From CAJJBL01 sp964519035 (lineage in GTDB: Bacteria > Pseudomonadota > Alphaproteobacteria > Puniceispirillales > Marisalimonadaceae): a DNA stretch of 49,290 nucleotides. The position numbers and the translations under genes are program-made. The notes below the pieces were generated by a model. That model saw only the letters and a list, made by a program, of their open reading frames with translations, had not been told where the DNA came from and made no database searches. Location of the stretch: assembly GCA_964519035.1 (NCBI GenBank), contig CAZFKZ010000009.1:1-49290 (forward strand). Reading direction: 5' to 3'. Every line of letters begins with the position of its first letter. Position 1 is the first letter of the stretch. Shown in pieces: positions 34,281-42,938 of the stretch.

Positions 34281-35825
34281 TTATAAAGGAATGTTTCCAA
34301 ACTTCTTTTTAGGATTACTTTGGGTTTTATTTTTTAATTTTGAGAATGCTTGAATTAATCTATATCTAGAATTACTAGGTATAATAACATCATCTAAAAA
34401 TCCTCTTTCAGCAGCGATAAATGGATTTGCAAATCGTTCTTCATAATCGAGCGTTCTTTTTTGAATTTTTTGATCATCATTTAACTCATTTCTAAATAAA
34501 ATTTCAACAGCTCCTTTTGCACCCATTACAGCTATTTCAGCTGTAGGCCATGCATAATTAGCATCACCTCTTAAATGCTTAGAACTCATTACATCATAAG
34601 CTCCACCATAAGCCTTTCTTGTAATTAACGTTACTTTAGGCGTGGTGGCTTCCGCATATGCAAATAATAATTTAGCTCCATGCTTAATTATACCACCATA
34701 TTCTTGTGCGGTTCCTGGCATAAAACCAGGAACATCAACTAAAGTTAAAATAGGAACATTAAAGGCGTCGCAAAACCTAACAAATCTTGCAGCTTTTCTG
34801 CTAGAATCTATATCTAAACAACCTGCCAGAACTTTTGGTTGGTTTGCAACAACCCCAATAGCTTGTCCGTCTAACCTTATAAAACCAATAAGAATATTTT
34901 TTGCATAATTTTCTTGCAATTCAAAAAAATCATTTTGATCAGAAACAGTTAAGATAAGCTCTTTCATATCATAAGGGAGATTTGGATTCTCTGGAATCAA
35001 GGTATCTAGAGCTAAAGAAATCCTTTTTTTAGAATCCTCAGTTTTTCTTAAAGAAAGAACATCTTCATTATTAGATGGAAGAAAACTTAAAAACCTTCTT
35101 AAACCTATTAAAGCTTCAATATCATTATTAAATGAACCATCTGCAACTGAGGAAATTGATGTATGAGTTTCGGCTCCACCAAGTTCTTCTGCTGTAACTT
35201 CCTCAGAAGTAACTGTTTTCACAACATCTGGACCAGTTACAAACATATAGCTTGTACCCTTAACCATAAATGTAAAATCTGTCATGGCTGGAGAGTAAAC
35301 AGCCCCACCTGCACAAGGACCCATTATCATCGAGATTTGTGGAACAACGCCTGAAGCTAGAGCATTTTGAAGGAATACATCTGCATAACCACCTAAAGAT
35401 TCCACTCCTTCTTGAATTCTAGCTCCTCCACTATCGTTCAGACCAATAATTGGAGCACGGTTTTGTATAGCTAAATTCATTATCTTTACTATTTTACTTG
35501 CATGAGCAGCTGACAAAGAACCACCAAAAACGGTGAAATCTTGAGCATAAATATAGATTAATCTTCCATTAACCTTTCCAGATCCAGTAATAACACCATC
35601 GCCAGGAATAGTTTTTCCGTCCATACCAAAGTCTCTGATACGATGAACAACAAACATATCAGTTTCTTCAAAGGATCCTTCGTCCAAAAGTGAGTTTATT
35701 CTTTCTCTAGCTGTTAGTTTACCAGATACATGTTGTTTATCTATTCTTTCTGTCCCTCCACCTAGGCGCGCTTTTTCACGTCTAGACTGAAGTTCTGAAA
35801 TTATTTCTCTACTTGTCTTTTTAAT
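34281..35825 (-). CDS. pccB: Propionyl-CoA carboxylase, carboxyltransferase beta subunit
   Basis: An about 514-aa acyl-CoA carboxyltransferase. Landmarks are ARLGGGTERIDKQHVSGKLT near the N terminus, GARIQEGVESLGGY, the two oxyanion-hole regions (GPCAGGAVYSPA and TRKAYGGAYDVM), and DVPGFMPGTAQEYGG. The start is unclear: there is no ATG in reach. A strong GAGAGGG at 35833-35839 lies 7 nt before ATT at 35825, which also gives the family's usual N-terminal length. A TTG at 35852 would extend it by nine residues but has no spaced Shine-Dalgarno. First gene of the operon; divergent from mce. Confidence 0.93.
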   Translation of the reverse strand: MKKTSREIISELQSRREKARLGGGTERIDKQHVSGKLTARERINSLLDEGSFEETDMFVVHRIRDFGMDGKTIPGDGVITGSGKVNGRLIYIYAQDFTVFGGSLSAAHASKIVKIMNLAIQNRAPIIGLNDSGGARIQEGVESLGGYADVFLQNALASGVVPQISMIMGPCAGGAVYSPAMTDFTFMVKGTSYMFVTGPDVVKTVTSEEVTAEELGGAETHTSISSVADGSFNNDIEALIGLRRFLSFLPSNNEDVLSLRKTEDSKKRISLALDTLIPENPNLPYDMKELILTVSDQNDFFELQENYAKNILIGFIRLDGQAIGVVANQPKVLAGCLDIDSSRKAARFVRFCDAFNVPILTLVDVPGFMPGTAQEYGGIIKHGAKLLFAYAEATTPKVTLITRKAYGGAYDVMSSKHLRGDANYAWPTAEIAVMGAKGAVEILFRNELNDDQKIQKRTLDYEERFANPFIAAERGFLDDVIIPSNSRYRLIQAFSKLKNKTQSNPKKKFGNIPL

Positions 35826-35832
35826 GATCAAA

Positions 35833-35839
35833 CCCTCTC
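35833..35839 (-). promoter_or_regulatory. Ribosome binding site suggesting an ATT start for pccB
   Basis: GAGAGGG on the minus strand, 7 nt from ATT (35825-35823), 4 nt from ATC and 1 nt from TTG (35831). Only ATT has normal spacing. Confidence 0.5.
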
Positions 35840-35922
35840 GTAAGTAATTCAAATCTCAATTTAACAAAATTCATTTAATTTCACCAGTGTTAATAGTTTT
35901 ATTCATATTTTTTAATCTTAAC

Positions 35923-35952
35923 TTAAATAATTCTTTAAAATTCTGATATATT
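35923..35952 (+). promoter_or_regulatory. Possible promoter of mce
   Basis: TATATT at 35947-35952 with TTAAAT 18 nt upstream (35923-35928), 29 nt before the mce ATG. It resembles the candidate at 170-198. Weak support in AT-rich sequence. Confidence 0.3.
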
Positions 35953-35981
35953 ATAAATAAATTTTTATTGAGGAATTATAA

Positions 35982-36410
35982 ATGAAAAAGAATATATCTG
36001 ATATTGGTAGATTAAATCATATCGCTATAGCAGTACCTAATTTAGAAAAGGCTGCTTTAACTTGGGAAATAGCTCTAGGAGCATCAGTAAGTTCTCCTCA
36101 AGCTTTACCTGAACATGGAGTTACGTTAGCATTTATAGAATCTCCAAACTCTAAAGTTGAATTATTAGAACCATTAGGAGAAAATAGTCCTATAAAAAAA
36201 TTCCTTGAAAAAAATCCTAACGGAGGAATACATCATATTTGTTATGAAGTTAAAAATTTAAACTCTGCATCTGAAAAACTCAAATCAGCAGGAGCGAGAA
36301 TATTAGGAGATGGCTCTCCAAAAATTGGGGCTCATGGGAATCCTGTTTTATTTTTAAATCCCTCTGATTTTTCAGGTACTCTAATTGAGTTAGAAGAAAC
36401 CAAAAAATAG
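35982..36410 (+). CDS. mce: Methylmalonyl-CoA epimerase
   Basis: A 142-aa vicinal-oxygen-chelate enzyme that interconverts (S)- and (R)-methylmalonyl-CoA, linking carboxylase and mutase. Two beta-alpha-beta modules are visible. Metal ligands are H13 (LNHIAIAV), H85 (GGIHHICYEV) and E136 (GTLIELEE). ATG with GAGGAA 6 nt upstream. It is divergent from pccB with a 129-nt shared control region, so the whole propionyl-CoA module can be regulated from one place. It converges on the SprT-like gene with 1 nt between stops. Confidence 0.95.
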   Translation: MKKNISDIGRLNHIAIAVPNLEKAALTWEIALGASVSSPQALPEHGVTLAFIESPNSKVELLEPLGENSPIKKFLEKNPNGGIHHICYEVKNLNSASEKLKSAGARILGDGSPKIGAHGNPVLFLNPSDFSGTLIELEETKK

Positions 36411-36411
36411 A

Positions 36412-36924
36412 TTAACTATAATTTAGTTTATATAAAACAGCAGAACCACATTTTCTACAAATCAAATTTGATTTTCTTCTATGTATTTTTTGTTCCCAAC
36501 ATTTATTTGGGCAAAATCTAATCCATTTATATTCAGAAAACTCAAGAGTATGACATCGTCTTGCAGTGCAACCTAATTTTATTGCCATTTCTTTCCACAC
36601 CTTATTGTGGCCATTTTTAGAGCCAACAAGCGCATGGGCAATTTCATGAAGAATTGTATCTTTAATATCGTTATGTTTTGAGTTTTTGATAAAGTTCCTT
36701 GAAAAGGTTATTTTTTTTTCTCCAAAATGACAAGCTCCAGCTCTGACTTTGGCAAAATCAAGTTCTAATCCCCAATCAAATAAATTATTTTTATCCATTT
36801 CAGTTCTTGCTAAGGTTAAAAATTCTTTAAATAAACCATTATCTTTTTGAATTCTAATTACTTTTTTTGTTTTTGTTTTGGGAGTTGAGATTTTTTTTTT
36901 AATTTGTGAAAAGAGATTTATCAT
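36412..36924 (-). CDS. SprT-like zinc metalloprotease-domain protein
   Basis: A 170-aa SprT-family protein. The metalloprotease site is H93-E94xxH97 (LHEIAHALVG) with a third ligand H106 (GHNKVW). A C-terminal zinc ribbon is formed by C138, C142, C156 and C159. The Lys-rich N terminus suits nucleic-acid contact. The eukaryotic relative SPRTN degrades DNA-protein crosslinks; bacterial SprT function is not established. The start ATG at 36924 is followed by a hydrophobic-basic N terminus without a signal peptide. Confidence 0.88.
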   Translation of the reverse strand: MINLFSQIKKKISTPKTKTKKVIRIQKDNGLFKEFLTLARTEMDKNNLFDWGLELDFAKVRAGACHFGEKKITFSRNFIKNSKHNDIKDTILHEIAHALVGSKNGHNKVWKEMAIKLGCTARRCHTLEFSEYKWIRFCPNKCWEQKIHRRKSNLICRKCGSAVLYKLNYS

Positions 36925-37002
36925 TTTGAGGTTTCTTTGGAGAATTAATAATAATATAGTTATATTTATAATAATTATATTTTCAAATAGGTATAGAAAA
37001 AT

Positions 37003-37647
37003 TTGTTAGAGTTAAAAAATATTTCGATGCACTGGGACGCATTAAAAGCAAAGCCTTTTCTGAAAAATTTAAACTTAAAAATAAATAATGGAAAGATTTT
37101 AACTGTTTTTGGTAAAAGTGGTATCGGAAAATCTTCTTTAATAAATATTATTGCAGGTGTTTATGAAAAAAACTTATTTTTTACTGGTGACATTATTTTA
37201 AATAACAAAATAATATCAAAAACTCTTCCTGAAGATAGAAGAATTGGTTTGCTTCTTCAAGATCCTCTCTTATTTCCTCACTTAAGTGTTAAACAAAATA
37301 TGATATTTGGTATGAAAACAAAATATACAAATAAGCAAAAAACTAATTTAATAGAAGAAAGTTTGTTAAATGCTGATATGAAAGGTTTTGAAGATAGGTA
37401 TAGCAACACATTATCTGGAGGCCAAAAAGCAAGAATAGCTTGTCTGCGGGCAATTTTGTCAGAGCCAGAAGCTCTTTTGTTAGACGAACCATTTTCTTCT
37501 ATTGATCCCAAACAACGAAATAGTTTTAGGTTATTTGTAATAGAGCAAGTTAGAAATAGAAAAATACCCTGTATACTTGTTACTCACGACGAAAGCGACA
37601 AGGCTATAAGTGATTATAAACCCATGGACTTGAAAATTTTTTGTTAG
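37003..37647 (+). CDS. YnjD-like ABC transporter ATP-binding protein
   Basis: A 214-aa ABC ATPase. Walker A is GKSGIGKSS at 37-45, the Q-loop is LLLQDPLLF, the signature LSGGQ is at 137-141, Walker B is LLLDEP at 158-163 and the H-loop is VTHDE. The pattern FTGDIILN...DRRIGLLLQDPLLF...LSVKQN is very close to that of E. coli YnjD, whose system YnjBCD has an unknown substrate. No permease or binding protein lies next to it here, so it is an orphan ATPase. The start is TTG at 37003 (AGG about 10 nt upstream); an ATG at 37027 is the alternative but would cut the first strand. Confidence 0.82.
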   Translation: MLELKNISMHWDALKAKPFLKNLNLKINNGKILTVFGKSGIGKSSLINIIAGVYEKNLFFTGDIILNNKIISKTLPEDRRIGLLLQDPLLFPHLSVKQNMIFGMKTKYTNKQKTNLIEESLLNADMKGFEDRYSNTLSGGQKARIACLRAILSEPEALLLDEPFSSIDPKQRNSFRLFVIEQVRNRKIPCILVTHDESDKAISDYKPMDLKIFC

Positions 37648-37734
37648 CAACGATATAAACACAATTAAGATAATAATTACTTCTCTAATATAAAATTTTT
37701 TGTTAGTAATTAATCAAAATCAAAAGGGTATACT

Positions 37735-38349
37735 ATGAATTCTTACGGAAGTAGTTCAAACACAGCCACCATTCAAGAAAGCAAAGCTAATTTAACACAA
37801 GCTGATGCCGAAGAAGCTATCAAAACATTGATTGAATATTTGGGCGATGATCCAAATAGAGAAGGTTTAGTTGATACTCCAAAAAGAGTGGTGAAATCTT
37901 TTAAGGAGTTTTATGCCGGATACCAACTAGACGCAGAAGAAATATTATCTAAAACATTTGAAGATGTTGAGGGTTATGATGATATAGTAATCTTAAAAAA
38001 TATTAACTTTGAAAGTCACTGTGAACATCATATGGTACCTATCATTGGTCGAGCATCAATAGGTTATTACCCAAATAATAGGGTTGTAGGCATTTCTAAA
38101 TTAGCAAGAGTGCTAGACGTCTTTGCAAAAAGGTTGCAAACTCAGGAAACTATGACTGCACAAATTGTAAACTGTATCGATAAAGTGTTATCACCCAAAG
38201 GTGTGGCGGTTTTAATTGAAGCCGAACATCACTGCATGACTACTAGAGGTGTTCATAAAAATAATGTCACTATGACTACAAATCAATTTAGCGGTTGTTT
38301 CTTAGAAGATGTTAATTTGCAAGATAGATTCATTAAAATGGCTAATTAG
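37735..38349 (+). CDS. folE: GTP cyclohydrolase I
   Basis: A 204-aa zinc enzyme that starts folate/tetrahydropterin synthesis by forming dihydroneopterin triphosphate from GTP. Zinc ligands are C96, H99 (SHCEHHM) and C167 (AEHHCM). The catalytic and substrate-binding region VVGISKLARVLDVFAKRLQ is near 117 and TTRGVHK near 169. Length is normal. AAAGGG precedes the ATG. It is followed by trkH on the same strand after 42 nt. Confidence 0.97.
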   Translation: MNSYGSSSNTATIQESKANLTQADAEEAIKTLIEYLGDDPNREGLVDTPKRVVKSFKEFYAGYQLDAEEILSKTFEDVEGYDDIVILKNINFESHCEHHMVPIIGRASIGYYPNNRVVGISKLARVLDVFAKRLQTQETMTAQIVNCIDKVLSPKGVAVLIEAEHHCMTTRGVHKNNVTMTTNQFSGCFLEDVNLQDRFIKMAN

Positions 38350-38391
38350 AAGTTATATAGTTTTAAAACTTTTTTAAAGTAATATTATATT

Positions 38392-39837
38392 ATGAAATTT
38401 GCACCCATTGTTCACTTAATAGGCATGTTACTTTGTATCTTATCAATATTTATGTTGATACCTGCATTGGTAGACTGGTTTTACGGAAGTAATGATTGGC
38501 CTGCTTTTATTTTTTCTTCTTTGTTAACTGGTTTAATTGGTAGTTTTTTTTATTTTTCAGCAAAAAATAACTCAACCGAACATCTTGAATTACGTCAGGC
38601 TTTTCTATTGACCAATAGTGCATGGTTATCAATAGCCTTATTTGGCTCTCTGCCCTTTTTGTTTTCTCAAATAAACATGAGCTTTGTAGATGCACTTTTT
38701 GAATCTACATCTGGAATAACAACAACAGGCGCCACTGTTATTACAAATCTTGATAATACATCCCATGGCATACTAATATGGAGAGCTCTTCTCCAGTGGT
38801 TAGGAGGTGTAGGTATCATTGTAATGGCTCTTGCTATACTTCCAATGCTCTCAATAGGTGGAATGCAACTCTTTAAAACTGAATCATACGAAACACCTGA
38901 TAAAGTGGTACCTAAAGCAGCAACTTTTGCAGCTGGAATCAGTATAGTTTATTCAATTTTAACTATCGCTTGGGCACTTATGCTTTGGAAAGCTGGCATG
39001 CCTGTGTTTGATTCTATAGCACACGCAATGACAACTCTTGCGACAGGCGGATACTCTACAAAGTCATCTTCATTAGCTGCTTTTGATTCTAGCGCAATTG
39101 AAATAATTATAATTTTTGGAATGATTGTTGGATCTTTACCTTTTGTGCACTACTTGACAATAACTAAAAATGGATGGAGAAATTTAATTAAAGATGATCA
39201 AGTAAAGTGGTTTCTAACAATAATTATTATTGTAACTCTAATTATTTCTGCATATCTATACCTTCAAAATATTCCCTATTTAGACGCTTTAAGACTATCT
39301 TCATTTAATGTTGTGTCAATTATTACTGGGACTGGTTTTGGCACATCTGATTTCAATAATTGGGGAGGACTTGCTACAACATTTTTGTTTATGCTAATGT
39401 TTGTTGGTGGTTGTGCAGGTTCAACTACATGTGGCTTAAGGATGGCTCGAATTCAAGTTTTAGTTGCTAATGCTAAATCTCAAATTTCAAAATTAATAAG
39501 ACCACATGCTATAGTTGTTTCTTATTATAATCAAAAACCAATACCTGAAAATGTTACTGAATCTGTTATGGGATTCTTTTTTTTATATATATTATCTTTT
39601 GCAATACTTGCGTGTATTCTTGGAGGGTTAGGTCTTGATTTAGTCACTGCAATATCTGGTGCAGCATCTGCTATTGGTAATGTAGGCCCAGGACTAGGTG
39701 ATATAATTGGACCTACAGGTTCTTATCAAAATATTCCTGATTTAGGAAAAATATTTTTATGTGCTGGAATGATTTTAGGCAGGTTAGAGATTTTTGCTAT
39801 TTTAGTGATGTTTTCTCCTTTGTTTTGGAAAAATTAA
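38392..39837 (+). CDS. trkH: Trk-type potassium uptake membrane protein TrkH
   Basis: A 481-aa potassium channel-like subunit with four membrane-pore-membrane repeats. The four selectivity loops read TTTGATV, ATGGYST, TGTGFGTSD and IGNVGPGLG. K+ uptake by TrkH needs the TrkA ring, not encoded here. The N-terminal two helices precede the first repeat as usual. It converges on hslO with 17 nt between stops. Confidence 0.95.
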   Translation: MKFAPIVHLIGMLLCILSIFMLIPALVDWFYGSNDWPAFIFSSLLTGLIGSFFYFSAKNNSTEHLELRQAFLLTNSAWLSIALFGSLPFLFSQINMSFVDALFESTSGITTTGATVITNLDNTSHGILIWRALLQWLGGVGIIVMALAILPMLSIGGMQLFKTESYETPDKVVPKAATFAAGISIVYSILTIAWALMLWKAGMPVFDSIAHAMTTLATGGYSTKSSSLAAFDSSAIEIIIIFGMIVGSLPFVHYLTITKNGWRNLIKDDQVKWFLTIIIIVTLIISAYLYLQNIPYLDALRLSSFNVVSIITGTGFGTSDFNNWGGLATTFLFMLMFVGGCAGSTTCGLRMARIQVLVANAKSQISKLIRPHAIVVSYYNQKPIPENVTESVMGFFFLYILSFAILACILGGLGLDLVTAISGAASAIGNVGPGLGDIIGPTGSYQNIPDLGKIFLCAGMILGRLEIFAILVMFSPLFWKN

Positions 39838-39854
39838 ATATAAGATCAAAAATT

Positions 39855-40736
39855 CTAATGATTAAAAAAATTACGTTCAACCTTACAAAACTCACAAACA
39901 ACTAAAATATTACCTTCTTGATCTGATAAGTTTTCTAAATCTTGTTTGCTTAACTTTTTTAAAGCTGAGTTAACTTTTTCTTCTGAACATCTGCATTGAT
40001 CCTTGATTTCAATTTTTTCAAAAACGGTAACTCCAATCTCATGAAACAATCTAAGAAGAATATTCTCTGAGGTTAAATCAATTGATAAAAACTCCTCTTT
40101 CTTTAATGTTGATAAAAAATTTTTTGAATTATTCCATACTTCATCGTTATCATCTTTATCTATATAATCGTTCTTATTTGGCATTTTCTGCAACATTATT
40201 AAGCCTGCAGGAAACAAGTTTGTACAATTTTTATTTTTTTCATATTGAAAATTGTTAAAAGTACAAAAAACTGTCTTTAATTGTTCTGAATTATTAAAAT
40301 AATGCTCTGCAGAATTAGATATATTATTACCTTCTAGCGGGACAATGCCTTGATATCTTTTTGTAAATTCACCTTGATCTAGTGTGAAAGCTATATGTCC
40401 TGATCCCATTAGAGAGGTGATACCAATGTCATCTTTTAAAGGATCTTTGTTATAAGCTACATAACCTCTAAGAAATCCTTCATTTGTTATATCAGAAAAT
40501 AAAGTATGAACATTACCGTCAGCTTTTGCTTGCAAGGTAAAAATTCCTTTATGCTTCATTCTTGATCCTATACAAGCTGTTATAGTCAAAGAGTCAGCAA
40601 GCAAACTTTCAATAGCGTATGGATAATTATGACGTTTTAATATATTTGAAACTGAACTATCCAGTCTTACTATACTTCCTCTAACTTGATTGTCGCCCAA
40701 TTGAAAAGGGATAACAGTATTGTTAGTTTTTTTCAT
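39855..40736 (-). CDS. hslO: Redox-activated chaperone Hsp33
   Basis: A 293-aa cytoplasmic holdase activated by oxidative unfolding. The C-terminal zinc switch has C248, C250 (CRC) and C281, C284 (CEFC), at the proper spacing. The N-terminal domain has the SRMKHKGIFTLQAKADG region near residue 56. It ends the argD-argF-hslO operon, 29 nt after argF, an order conserved in many Alphaproteobacteria. Confidence 0.94.
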   Translation of the reverse strand: MKKTNNTVIPFQLGDNQVRGSIVRLDSSVSNILKRHNYPYAIESLLADSLTITACIGSRMKHKGIFTLQAKADGNVHTLFSDITNEGFLRGYVAYNKDPLKDDIGITSLMGSGHIAFTLDQGEFTKRYQGIVPLEGNNISNSAEHYFNNSEQLKTVFCTFNNFQYEKNKNCTNLFPAGLIMLQKMPNKNDYIDKDDNDEVWNNSKNFLSTLKKEEFLSIDLTSENILLRLFHEIGVTVFEKIEIKDQCRCSEEKVNSALKKLSKQDLENLSDQEGNILVVCEFCKVERNFFNH

Positions 40737-40765
40737 TTTCAGAAACCTAATCTAGAAATTTATAA

Positions 40766-41653
40766 TTAAGAAAAACAAAAATTCATGATTGCTTTTTGTG
40801 CATGCAATCTGTTTTCCGCTTCGTCAAATATAACAGATTGGCTTCCTTCAAGAACTTCTGCAGTGACTTCTTTATCACGATAAGCTGGTAAACAATGCAT
40901 AAAAATAGCTTTTGGATCAGCTAAATCCATAATATTTTTGTTTACTTGAAATGGTAGAAATAATTTTTCTGAGCTTGTTTTTTTATTTCCCATAGATGTC
41001 CAAGTATCTGTAATCACACAATTAGCTCCTTCAATTGCTAAATATGGGTTGTGTAAAATTTTTATTTTTCCACTTCTTTCTTTGGCCCATTGCATTGTTT
41101 CTTTTTTAGGTGAAAAGCCTTCTGGACAAGCTATGTTTAATTCAAAGTCTAATAAAACTGATGCCTCTATCCAACTTTGGAGCACATTATTACAATCTCC
41201 AAACCAAACAATTTTTTTATTTTTAAAATCTAACAAATGTTCTTTAAACGTAATTAAATCTGCTACAACCTGACAAGGATGGCTTAAATCTGTTAAAGCA
41301 TTCACAACAGGTATCCCAGAAGCATTAGCAAAGTTTGTCATTTGATGATGACCAAAGCACCTGATAACTACCATATCAGCGTACCTTTCTAAAACACGTG
41401 CTGTGTCTTCTATCGTTTCTCTTTTTCCTAATTGCATTTCTTTTTCATTTAAAATAAGTGAGCTACCTCCTAATTGGTTAATTCCGATTTCAAATGAAAC
41501 TCGAGTTCTTAAAGAAGGCTTTTCAAAAATTAGTACAACTTGTCTATCAAGCATAAATTTTGGAGCTGGTTGATTTTTCCATTTTATAGCTAATTCAATT
41601 AATTGAATTAGCTGCTCTTTTGTAAGATTTTTTAAATCAATGAAGTTTGACAT
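40766..41653 (-). CDS. argF: Ornithine carbamoyltransferase
   Basis: A 295-aa transferase making citrulline from ornithine and carbamoyl phosphate. The carbamoyl-phosphate loop is EKPSLRTRVSFE near residue 50 (SLRTR in place of STRTR, a common variant). HPCQ appears near 126 and the ornithine-site HCLPAYR near 254. The start codon lies 1 nt after the argD stop, so translation is probably coupled. Confidence 0.97.
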   Translation of the reverse strand: MSNFIDLKNLTKEQLIQLIELAIKWKNQPAPKFMLDRQVVLIFEKPSLRTRVSFEIGINQLGGSSLILNEKEMQLGKRETIEDTARVLERYADMVVIRCFGHHQMTNFANASGIPVVNALTDLSHPCQVVADLITFKEHLLDFKNKKIVWFGDCNNVLQSWIEASVLLDFELNIACPEGFSPKKETMQWAKERSGKIKILHNPYLAIEGANCVITDTWTSMGNKKTSSEKLFLPFQVNKNIMDLADPKAIFMHCLPAYRDKEVTAEVLEGSQSVIFDEAENRLHAQKAIMNFCFS

Positions 41654-41654
41654 A

Positions 41655-42857
41655 TTAATTTAACTTTTTATTCAATATTAATGTAACATCATTAAGTATT
41701 TCAAAAGCTTCATTAATTTCGCCTACTGAAGTATTTAAAGGTGGTAGTAATCTAATTGTATTTTCTGCAGCTCCAACAAGCAAAAGACCTTTAGATCTAG
41801 CAATACTTGCAAAATCAGCAGCACTAATATTTTCGACTAGTTCAAGGCCTCTAAGCATTCCAGAACCCTTTTTTTTCAGAAATATAGACTTATCTTCAGT
41901 ATTATTTTTGATTAAGTCATCCATCTTACTATCAAAATAAATAATTTTATCTCTTAAAGTATCTAAAAACTGATCTTCTAACAAAAGATCTAAAACAGCA
42001 TTTGCTGATCTCATGGCTAGAGGATTGCCTCCAAAAGTACTTCCATGAGTTCCCGGCACCATTGCATCTCCGACATTTGCTTTTGCCATAACTGCCCCTA
42101 CTGGAAAACCGCCTCCAAGACCTTTAGCTAAAGCAATAATATCTGGCTCTATATCTTCTTGTTGGTATGCAAATAAAGTTCCAGATCTTCCCATTCCAAT
42201 CTGGACCTCATCTGAGATCAAAAGGGAACCATTTTCCAGGGCAATATCTTTGAGCAATTTCAAATATCCAGATGGTGCTTTTCTTGCACCACCTTCACCT
42301 TGAACAGGCTCAACTAAAATAGCTGCCACGTGTTTACCTATATGTTTCTTTAAACTATCAATGTCTCCCCAATCCACATGAGTAAAACCTTGAGCTGAAG
42401 GTCCAAAACCTTCTCTAAATAAGGGCCTATCATTTGCAGCTAACATTGCGAGTGTTCGACCATGGAAGGCACCAGTAGCACATATTATTTCAGTTCTTTC
42501 TTTATCTCCTTTTGACCAAGCATATCTTCTAGCTACCTTTACGGCTCCTTCTGTAGCTTCTGCACCTGAGTTACAAAAAAACACTCTGTCAACACACGAA
42601 TTAGCAACCAGTTTTTCTGCAACTTTTTCTTGTTCAGGTATTCTATAAAGGTTTGAAGTATGCCAAAGTTTTGAAGCTTGATCCCTCAATGCTTCAACTA
42701 ATTTTGGATGACAATGTCCAAATGCATTTACGGCTATACCAGATGCATAATCTAAATACCTTTTACCATCTTCTGAAAACAAAAAACTACCTTCGCCATG
42801 AGTAAAGGCAATATCAATTCTTCCATAAGTTGTCATAATTGATGGGCTAAATGTCAT
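41655..42857 (-). CDS. argD: Acetylornithine aminotransferase
   Basis: A 400-aa class III PLP aminotransferase for the fourth arginine step. Landmarks are NSGAEATEGAVKVARRY near residue 96, the PLP-phosphate and Asp region LLISDEVQIGMGRSG, and the Schiff-base lysine in ALAKGLGGGFPVGA. The short length and the absence of an N-terminal extension favour ArgD over ornithine aminotransferase, as does the argF neighbour. First gene of the argD-argF-hslO unit, with 81 nt to the gene upstream. Confidence 0.95.
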   Translation of the reverse strand: MTFSPSIMTTYGRIDIAFTHGEGSFLFSEDGKRYLDYASGIAVNAFGHCHPKLVEALRDQASKLWHTSNLYRIPEQEKVAEKLVANSCVDRVFFCNSGAEATEGAVKVARRYAWSKGDKERTEIICATGAFHGRTLAMLAANDRPLFREGFGPSAQGFTHVDWGDIDSLKKHIGKHVAAILVEPVQGEGGARKAPSGYLKLLKDIALENGSLLISDEVQIGMGRSGTLFAYQQEDIEPDIIALAKGLGGGFPVGAVMAKANVGDAMVPGTHGSTFGGNPLAMRSANAVLDLLLEDQFLDTLRDKIIYFDSKMDDLIKNNTEDKSIFLKKKGSGMLRGLELVENISAADFASIARSKGLLLVGAAENTIRLLPPLNTSVGEINEAFEILNDVTLILNKKLN

Positions 42858-42938
42858 AATAATCTCTTCTAAATTTTACTTGTTATAATATAGCCATAAG
42901 ATGTGTTAAATAAAAAGAAAATAAAATGCAGAAACAAT

